From JALCLA01 sp965653565 (GTDB lineage: Bacteria > Pseudomonadota > Gammaproteobacteria > Xanthomonadales > Xanthomonadaceae): a DNA stretch of 64,000 nucleotides. Where the stretch lies: NCBI GenBank assembly GCA_965653565.1, contig CBFHAI010000010.1, positions 1 to 64,000 on the forward strand, written 5' to 3'. The position numbers and the translations under genes were made by a program. The notes under the pieces were generated by a model. The model saw only the letters and a program-made list of their open reading frames with translations, did no database searches and was not told where the DNA came from. Every line of letters starts with the position of its first letter. Position 1 is the first letter of the stretch. Below are positions 54,501 through 62,800 of the stretch, one piece after another.

Positions 54501-56862
54501 CCACGGCGGCCTCGGTCGGGCCGTAGAGATTGTGCAACTGGGCCGTCGAAACAGTCAGGAATCGTTGGACGAGTTCGGGCGTGAGCGCTTCGCCACTGCA
54601 GAACACGCGGCGCAGACTCGTCAGCCGCTCGAGACCGGGTTGCTCGAGAAATGCGCGAAACATCGAAGGCACGAAGTGCAGCGTCGTGATGCGCTCGCGT
54701 TCGATCAGCTCGGCCAGATAGGCCGGATCGCGGTGTCCCCCCGGCCTTGCCAGCACCAGCGTTGCACCCGTGATCAGCGGCCAGAAGAATTCCCACACCG
54801 ACACATCGAAACTGGCCGGGGTTTTCTGCAGCACGCGATCGTCGGATTGCAACCGGTACTCGCGCTGCATCCAGCGCAACCGGTTGACGATCGCACGATG
54901 CTCGTTCATGGCCCCCTTCGGTCTTCCCGTGGAGCCCGACGTGTAGATCACGTAGGCCAGATGATCGGGCCTTGTCGTCGATACCGGCGCGGCTGCAACT
55001 GCCTCTTCGAGCGGGGCATCGAGCAGGATCAATTGCGTCGCAGCGGGGATTGCATCACAGGCCCGTGCCGATTGCGTGGTGGCCAGCAGCACCCGGGCGT
55101 TGCAATCGGCGAGCATGTAGGCAAGCCGCTCGTGCGGATAGGCAGGATCGAGCGGTACGTAGGCACCGCCGGCCTTGAGCACGGCCATGAGTGCGATCAC
55201 CAGTTCGGGCGAACGTTCCAGCATCACCGCTACGCGGTTTTCGGGTCCGATTCCGAGCATCTGCAGCCGGCATGCGAGCGCATTAGCCTGTTCATCGAGC
55301 TCTCGATAGCTGAGCTTGCGCTCGTCGAGCATCACGGCCATCGCATCGGGCGTGCTCGCCGCCTGCTGCGCGAACAATTCGTGCAGGCAGGCTTCGGTGC
55401 CCAGTTCGATACGGCTTTCGAGGTTTCTCGCCGATATCACAACGCTTTCGGCAGCGGGTATCCACGGTGCGCGATCGATGCGCCGCTCCGGATCGGCAAG
55501 CAGATCGGTCATCATCGTGGTGAAACGCGCTGCGATCCGGTCGCTGCTGGCCTGCTCGAACAGATCCGCGTCGTAGGCGACAAAACCGCCCAGCGTGTCG
55601 GACGAATCCACCGTCCACAATCCGATGTCCGCCACCATCGTGCGGATCGGTAGCTCGATATAGCGCCACACCAGATCGGCCGCGACCGCTTGCGGTGCCG
55701 GGCGATGCTGATGCACGAACAGCGCCTGGAACATCGGCCGACGGCTCATGGCGCGACCCGGCTGCAACAGGTCAATGATTTTTTCGAACGGCAACTGCGC
55801 GTTGGCGTAGGCTTCCAGGCAGACTTCGCGCACGCGGTGTACCAACTCCGAAAAAGTCGGCGAACCGCTCAGATCTACGCGCAGCAGCAACGTATTGAGA
55901 AAATATCCGACAACGCCTGCCCACTCGGGTCGATCGCGATTGCTGATCGGTGAGCCGACCACGATATCGCGCTGGCCGGTCAAGCGATGCAGCAGAGCGG
56001 CGTAGCCGGCGAGCAAGGTCATGAACGAAGTGGCGCGGCAACGCCGCGACAGCTCGCTCAACGCGTGATTGGCCGGGGCTTGGAGCTGATACGGGCTGCA
56101 ACCACCGCGCAGGCTGGGCGCGGTCGGCGCGAGACGATCGGCGGGCAGTTCGAGCGGCTCGGGATACTCCGCCAGTTTGCGAGTCCAGTAGATCTCCTGC
56201 TTTTCGAGCGCCTGACTATCGACGGTTTCGCGCTGCCACTGTGCGAAATCGGCATATTGGTAGCGCAGCGGCGCCGGGGCGGCCTGCTGCCCGGCACGCA
56301 GGCCGGCATACGAGGCGATCAATTCGCTCTGGATGATGCCCATCGAAACCATATCGCAGGCGATGTGGTGGATACACAGCACCAGCCAATGCGACGTGGG
56401 CGTCAGACGCAGCAGCGTTGCGCGCAATAACGGCGCGCGGGTCAGATCGAAGGGCGCATCGCGCAGCTGCTCGGCATGCGCTATCGTGGCGTGGCGACGG
56501 GGTTCGGGTGCAATGTGGGCGAGATCGACGTGACCAAGTCGCAACTCGGCCTGCGCCTGCACGCATTGCATCACCTGCCCATCGAAGTTGGGATAGGTGC
56601 TGCGCAAAATCGCATGCCGGGCGACCAGCGCGGCGAGCGATTTTTCCAGCGCCGGCAAGTCGAGTGCACCCTCGATTTCGAGCGCGCCCGACACGTGATA
56701 GGCCGGACTGCCTGGATCAAACTGATTGAGCAGCCACATGCGCTGCTGCGCGAACGACAGTGGCGTCACGCCGTAGCGATGCCCGTCCGTACGCAGGGTG
56801 CGGATGAGCAAACTGCGCTGCGATGCAGGCAGTTGATCCAGTCTTGCCACGATGTCGTTCAT
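51583..56862 (-). CDS. NRPS module C-A(Ser)-MT-PCP-TE with Cys-type thioesterase
   Basis: This 1759-residue terminating module begins with a helical docking-like segment (1-35). The condensation domain (about 35-470) has HHIACDM (165-171) where HHxxxDG is usual. The adenylation domain (about 480-945) has pocket residues D V W H F S L V D plus Lys1379, identical to the EntF serine code. A methyltransferase (about 945-1290, VLEIGCGTG at 1009-1017) is inserted between A8 and A10. The carrier Ser is 1436 (ELGGQS). The thioesterase (about 1490-1759) has triad Cys1575 (GGWCTGG), Asp1602 and His1726. The start ATG overlaps the upstream NRPS stop. Confidence 0.92.
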   Translation of the reverse strand: MNDIVARLDQLPASQRSLLIRTLRTDGHRYGVTPLSFAQQRMWLLNQFDPGSPAYHVSGALEIEGALDLPALEKSLAALVARHAILRSTYPNFDGQVMQCVQAQAELRLGHVDLAHIAPEPRRHATIAHAEQLRDAPFDLTRAPLLRATLLRLTPTSHWLVLCIHHIACDMVSMGIIQSELIASYAGLRAGQQAAPAPLRYQYADFAQWQRETVDSQALEKQEIYWTRKLAEYPEPLELPADRLAPTAPSLRGGCSPYQLQAPANHALSELSRRCRATSFMTLLAGYAALLHRLTGQRDIVVGSPISNRDRPEWAGVVGYFLNTLLLRVDLSGSPTFSELVHRVREVCLEAYANAQLPFEKIIDLLQPGRAMSRRPMFQALFVHQHRPAPQAVAADLVWRYIELPIRTMVADIGLWTVDSSDTLGGFVAYDADLFEQASSDRIAARFTTMMTDLLADPERRIDRAPWIPAAESVVISARNLESRIELGTEACLHELFAQQAASTPDAMAVMLDERKLSYRELDEQANALACRLQMLGIGPENRVAVMLERSPELVIALMAVLKAGGAYVPLDPAYPHERLAYMLADCNARVLLATTQSARACDAIPAATQLILLDAPLEEAVAAAPVSTTRPDHLAYVIYTSGSTGRPKGAMNEHRAIVNRLRWMQREYRLQSDDRVLQKTPASFDVSVWEFFWPLITGATLVLARPGGHRDPAYLAELIERERITTLHFVPSMFRAFLEQPGLERLTSLRRVFCSGEALTPELVQRFLTVSTAQLHNLYGPTEAAVDVTFWPCTLADRIGVPIGHPVANTAIHVLDERMQPMPIGVAGELYIGGVQVGRGYLDRPALTGERFVPDPFSRGGARLYRTGDRARRRADGAVEYLGRNDHQVKIRGLRIELGEIESVLARHPRVAATVVVDRPAPSGEPMLVAYVQARAEADDAEPQHDGERIGAWASVYDEAYAGEDADAAFDTSSWNSSYDSQPVPAPQMQAYVESRIDAIRALRPRRVLEIGCGTGLLLHRLAPDCERYVGTEISEVALAKLARAIATDAGRLGHVELLQRDALDLSGWEPGAFDTVVLNSVIQLFPGEKYLERVLDGLQSVLAPGGCIFVGDVRRLDMQRLFHTSVQQYRAASDISPTQLRERVAAAIAREQDLVVSLDLFRAWAARDPRRHVVFELERGVFHNEFTRFRCDVLLFLDRAPSEKGDTVAWTTGMTYDSLEARVESLADGLWITGLPNSRVTSAAALQAWMDADFEVSTDPGEPEQIAGGIDPHAMHELARKLGHRLSLRPARSGNLAAMDALFHPLQPSEPDCVPVGELSRSVVAPAAVLSNQALRTTDEQSLAPVLARFLRSSLPEYMVPDRFVFLDALPLSPSGKIDRGRLPALAQPTGGDRAACVPARDAVEQRLMSIWESLLGVRGFGVRDNFFELGGQSILGARLMARIRSEFERTLPLSTLFEEATIEHLANRLRQAEGGASRALVPIRASSVAGSVPLPFFCVHAGGGNVIAYRDLAANLLPANPNQLPRGFYAFQALGMDGACSPLDDFTAMARHYIGEMRSVQPQGPYFLGGWCTGGRIAHTMARQLQAQGETVAMLALLDAVSVPESLPDGEVLDDTALLASMTPAFQEAAAAAEGPDRLADMVARLCAAGLIPAEAGIAQIHDMLRVFRAILRAERRHELGRFDGPVTLFRAAEQPPGMPADLGWGRWLDPAAVRIIDVPGNHLSMVESPANAAVLARALESVLAATEQQAWKRVP

Positions 56863-59800
56863 GGACCCTCGTTGCTGATGCCGTTCTCGGGGAAGTTCTC
56901 GATCTGTGCGAGCAGTTCGGACAGATCGTGGCTGGGCGCGTCGAGCGGTGCGCGCAACTCGATCTGCGGCGACGGCGCGCGGGTCTGCGCCCGCTGGATG
57001 TTCTGCGCGAGCGCCTCTACCGTCGGCGCTTCGAACAACACGCGCAGCGGCAACTCGACGCCGTAGCTATCGCGCGCTTGCGAGACGATCTGGAACGCGC
57101 TGAGCGAATGCCCGCCGACGTCGAAGAAGTTGTCGGTCACGCCGAATCCGTCGTGGCCGAGCACGCGAGCCCACAGACCGGCGATCTCGGCCTCGAGCGC
57201 GTTGCGCGGCGCCACCCGTTTGCAGGTTTCCATGGCATGCTCCGGCGCCGGCAGCGCGCGCCGGTCGAGCTTGCCGTTCGACGTCAGCGGCAAGGCGTCG
57301 AGCCGCACGAAGGCCGCGGGCACCATGTACTCCGGCAGATGCCTCGCCGCCTCGTTGCGCAACTCGGCGATCAACTCGGAAGTTGCCGCTTGCTGCGGCA
57401 CCACATAGGCCACCAGGCGCTTGTCTCCGGGCACGTCTTCGCGCGCGACGACGGCAACGGCCGCCACGGCGGGATGTTTCGCAAGCACGTGCTCGATTTC
57501 GCCGGTTTCGATGCGGTAACCGCGAATCTTGACCTGGAAGTCGCTGCGTCCGAGGAAGATCATCGTGCCATCGGCCTGGAACTTGGCCAGATCGCCGGTG
57601 CAGTACATCCTGCGCCCCGGGCGCGGGTCGAACGGGTCCGGAATGAAACGTTCGGCCGTGAGCGCCGGCGCGGCCGCGTAACCCAGGGCCAGGCAATCGC
57701 CCGCGATGTACAGATCACCCGGCACGCCGATGGGACGTGGCTGCATGCGCTTGTCAAGAATGTAGTAGCGCGCCCCTCGCAGCGGTTTACCGTAAGGGAT
57801 GCTGCTCCATTCGGGGCGGACTTCGTCGACGCGATGAAAGTTCGACCAGACCGCAGCTTCGGTGGCGCCGCCAAGGGAAACCACCAAGGCTCTGGGAAAG
57901 GCGCGACGCACTGCATCCGGAAGCTGTACCGGAATCCAGTCGCCACTCAGAAACACCAATCGCAAAGCCGCAGGCGCAACGTGACGCGCAGGCGATGCAA
58001 ACAGCGCCTCGATCTGTTGCAGCATTGCCGGCGCGGAATTCCAGAAAGTGATCGCTTCACGGCACAAGATGCGATGCAGCACTTCAGGCTCGCGCAGCTC
58101 TTCTTCGCTGGCGATGCGCACCGTCGCGCCGGCGCCCAGCGCGCCGAAGATGTCGTAGACCGACAAGTCGAAGCACGGGGAAGTCACGAACAGAAGGCGA
58201 TCGTTCGCGCCGATGTCGAAGGTAGTATTGACCCAATCGCACAGATTCACAGCCGGCGCATGCTGGACCACTACGCCTTTCGGACGCCCCGTCGATCCGG
58301 ACGTGAAGATCGTATAGGCTTTGTCGGCGGGCCTGGCGGCGGTCGGCATGCGTGCCGGCGACTGGCCTGCGATGATCGATGCCGTAGTCAATAGGGCACC
58401 GGGAATTTGCATGCCCGCAGCGCAGGCCTCGATATCGTCCACACAAACGACATGAGTGAGACCTGGCACCAGTTCGCGCAACTCGCGAACCCGCTCGAAA
58501 CAGCGGCCGACGGTGATCAGGTGCCGCACACCGAGCGCATCGAGCATCTGCGCCATACGCGCCGCCGGCAGGCTGCTTTCCAGCGGCACGTACGCCGCAC
58601 CCGACTTCACCACGCCCAGCAGCGCGGCGACCAACTGCACGTTGCGCGGCACCAGCACCGCGATGTCGACGCCGGGGGCGGCGCCTAGCGATTCAAGCGT
58701 CCTCGCGAGCCGGTTGGCCGCGCATTCGAGTTCGCAGTAGCTGAGTGCATCGTGCTCGTCGACTACCGCCAGCACGTCGGGGGAAAGATCGGCCTGTCGC
58801 TCGAAGGCCTGATGCAGCAGTTGCGCTGCGGGCGCGGCCACGCCGGTATCGTTCCAGCGCGATAGCTGCAACGAGCGCTGCGCCGGGGAAAGCAGCGGCA
58901 GGTCGAGGATATGCGTCTCGGGCGCTTCGAGAGCCGCATCGAGCAGGATTTCGAGATGTTGCGCCAGGCGCGCGACACTCGGCGCATCGAACAGGTCAGT
59001 TGCGTACTCGATCGACCCGGTGAGGCGGCCATCCCCCTCCCACACCGACAGCAGCAAATCGAATCGCGCGCCACCGGCGTCCACATCGATCGGACTTACT
59101 TTCAGCGTGTCCCAGGCCAGTTCGCTCCACGGATCGGGAAGCAACGCGAACATGACCTGGAACACCGGCGGACGGCTCGGATCGCGTCGGCGCTCGACGG
59201 CGTCCACGAGCACATCGAAAGGCAGATCCTGATGCAGCAGCGCACCCAACGTGCGTTCCTGCATATCGCGCACGACCTTCGCGAAACCGGGATTGCCGGC
59301 GAGTTCCGCGCGCAGGACCACCGTGTTGACGAAGCAACCGACCATATCGTGCATTGGCAGATGCGATTGCACCACCGGGGTTCCGACGTGGATCGTTTCC
59401 TGCCCGCTCAGGCGCGACAGCAGCACCTGAAAAGCAGCCAGCACCGTGACGAACGAGGTGACGCCATGCTCTCGTCCGTAACGCTGAAGTTTTCGCGCCA
59501 GCGACGTCGGCCAGGCAAATCGATGGCGTGCGCCGCGCAGGCTGGGAGTCGGCGGTCGGGGTCGATCGGTCGGCAATGATAGCGGTGCGATTTCTCCGGC
59601 AAGCGCTTCACGCCAATAGTGCAAATGGCGGTCGAATTCCGGCCCCGTCTGCAACGCATTCTGCCAATGCGCGAGATCGACAGGCTGCAGATCAAGTTGC
59701 GGCAGACTCGGTTCGGCTCCGGCGACATGCGCGGCGTAGAACGCACCGAAATCTCGTAGAAACGTCGTATGCACGCCATCGAAAACGACGTGGTGTGTCG

Positions 59801-62800
59801 CCAGCAACAGCACGTGGTGTTGTGGCGAAAGTCGTAGCAGATGCGCGCGAAGGATCGACGGGCTGGTCAAATCGAACGGCTGGCACGCCAGCGCTGTAAG
59901 TCGCGCCGGCAAGGTTTCCAGGTCGATCGCCTCGTGCGTCAGCGGCAGCGACCGGGGCGCGTGTATTCGTTGCCTCGCCTCGCCTTCGAACAGATGAAAA
60001 CTCGTGCGCAGGCTTTCGTGGCGGGCGATCAGCGCGTCGAGACTCGATTGCAGCGCGTCGCGATTAAGTTCGCCCTGCAATGAAGCGGCCCATACGACGT
60101 TGTACGCCGTGCTTTCCGGATCGAGGTTCTGCAACAGCCACAACCGGCGCTGCTGCGGCGAAAGCGGCAGCCACTGGCTGCGATCCAGACGCTGCGGAAG
60201 AACGCGCTCCACAGGCGTCTGCGTCAGATGCGATTCGATGCGTGCGGCGAGTGCCGCCAGCGTGGGCGCGGCGAAAATCACGGTGACCGGCAAGGCGGTG
60301 CCGAAAGTTTGATTGACGTCGTGCATGGCGCGCACGGCGAGCAACGAATGGCCGCCCCGCGCGAAGAAATTATCGTTCCTGGATAACGCGGGCGATCCCA
60401 GCAATCCAGCCCAGTGCTGTGCGAGCGTCGACTCGATCGCACCGCGCGGCGCGACGTACGCGGCGCCGGAAATCAAAGCAGCGTGGGGAATGGGCAAGGC
60501 GCGGCGATCGAGCTTGCCGGACGGTGTGAGAGGCAAGGCCCCTACCTGTAGAAAGTGCGCCGGAATCATGAACGCCGGCAGCTTTTCGCGCAGCAGGCCG
60601 ATGAAATCCTCAGGCTCGCCCGCCCCGCCTTCGGCCAGCACGTAGTAAGCCGCCAAGTAGCGATTTTCGCCTTCGCCAAATGCCTGGACGGCGACGTCGC
60701 GGACCTGCGGCAACTCGCGCAGCATCGCTTCGATTTCACCCAATTCGACGCGATGGCCGCGCAGCTTTACCTGCTGGTCCCGTCTACCGAGGAAGCCCAA
60801 CGTGCCATCGTTCCACCACCGCACGATGTCGCCTGTGCGATAGACGCGCGCGCCGGGCTGTTGCGCATACCGATGTGGCACGAAGCATTCGGCGGTCAAT
60901 GCGCGACGTTGCCAATAGCCGTGGGCCAGTCCCGCCCCGCCGATATGCAACTCGCCCGCCGTGCCCCACGGAGCGAGTTCGCCGCGGGAATCGAGCACCA
61001 GCAGCTCGACGTTCCTGGGCGCGCTGCCGATCGGTGCGATCTGGTGCTTCGCTTCAAACGGCGCTTCGTACACCGTGGCGCAGATCGTCGCTTCCGTGGG
61101 GCCGTAGCCGTTGAGGATGACCAGGCCCGGCAGCGCGCTGCGCATTTCGCACAGCAATTGTTCGCGAATCGGTTCCACCCCAACGAGCAGACGGCGTAGC
61201 GGATGCCGCTTGCCAAGGCGCACAGCGGCGGCCAGGTCATCGAGCAGGAACGGCGGCATGTAAGCGCTCGCGATGCGCTCTTGCGCCAACCATCGGCACA
61301 GTTGCGGTCCATCGAGGCGAAGCGCGTCGGGCACCGGACAAAGCGTGCCGCCGTACAGCAGCGCGGAGAAGATCTCGTAAACCGATACATCGAAGCTGAT
61401 GCTGGTCCACCAGCTGCAACGCTCGCCTTCCGCCAACGGCTGGCGCGTGTCGAAATCCATCAACAGATTCAGCACACTCGCGTGCGAACACGAGGTGCCC
61501 TTAGGCAAGCCGCTCGACCCTGAGGTGTAGAGCAGATACGCCGCGGAGTCGGTCGTGGTTTGCGGCGGCATATCGAAAGGCTTGTCGATGCCGCCATCGA
61601 GCTGCAAGATCGGCACGTTGGCGATATCGAGTTCTGCCGCGCTGCGTTCGATGGCGCCGTCGGCGCCGCTGGTGCCTATCAACAATCGCGGCTGCGCATC
61701 CGCCAGCATGTAGCGTAGGCGTTCCGCCGGGTAGGCCGGGTCCAGCGGGACATAAACTCCTCCCGTGGTCAGGATGGCGAGAACGGCGATCACGAACTCC
61801 GAACCGCGATCCATCCCCACGGCTACTCGATCACCGGGCCCAACGCCGGCATCACGGAGCACCACAGCGGCTTTGCGGACGCTCGATGCAAGCTGCCCGT
61901 AACTGATTTCCCGGCCCGATTCGCGCAACGCCGGCAGGTCCGGATGCGATCTTGCGCGCTGGAAAAAACGTCCGGGCAAGGTTCCGAATTCGGGCGGAAG
62001 TTTCGGCCCCCGGCCGTGGGCAAGCAGCAATGCGCGCTCCGCGCCGCTGAGCAACGGGAGGTCCGCGACGCTGCACGCAGCGTCGTCGAGCGCCGCATCG
62101 AGCAGAACGGCGAATCGCTCGTTCAAGCGCTCGATGGAAACCGCATCGAACAGATCGGCGGCGTATTCCCACACTCCGCTCAAGCCGGCAGCGCCCTCGA
62201 GCATGACCAACGACAGTTCGCTCGGCACATCGCGATGGTCGAGCGCAATCGGAGCCCATCGGATGCCGCCGTATACCAGTCCTTCGCCCTCTCCGAGCAA
62301 GAGTTCCGGAATCCGGCTGTCGATGCGGACCGGCGCGCGCTGCCAGGCGAACCAGGCCTGGGCGAGACTGGGCCGCTGCGAATCGCGCTCGGGCGACAAG
62401 CGCTCGACCAAGCTCGCGAACGGCAGGCTGCGGTGCTGCAACGCCTCCCACAGCTGATGTTGCGTGTGCTGGAGGAAAGCCTCGAAACGATCGCCGCCAA
62501 CATAGGAGGAGCGCATCAGCACGGGTTTTATCCGGTGCCCGAGTGGTGCGCCGGGCCGCAAGCTCTCTCTGCCGACGGTCGGCATTGCGACGAGCAGATC
62601 GTCCTGTGCGCACCAGCGATGCAAGAGCAATTGATAGACCGACAACACAAATGCGTTCGCCGTGATGCCGCGCCGTTGTGCGAAATCGGCGATCCGCTTG
62701 CTGCGTCGAGTGCCCAGGTTGAAGCGTAATCTGGCGCCGCGCAAAGTACGACCGATCGAACGGGGTCGATCCAACGGCGGGTCGAACGAGGGCAACGGCG

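Noticed and set aside
58890..60176. C2 domain considered as a heterocyclisation domain because A2 looks like cysteine
   Set aside because: HHVVFDG is intact and no DxxxxD motif is visible.
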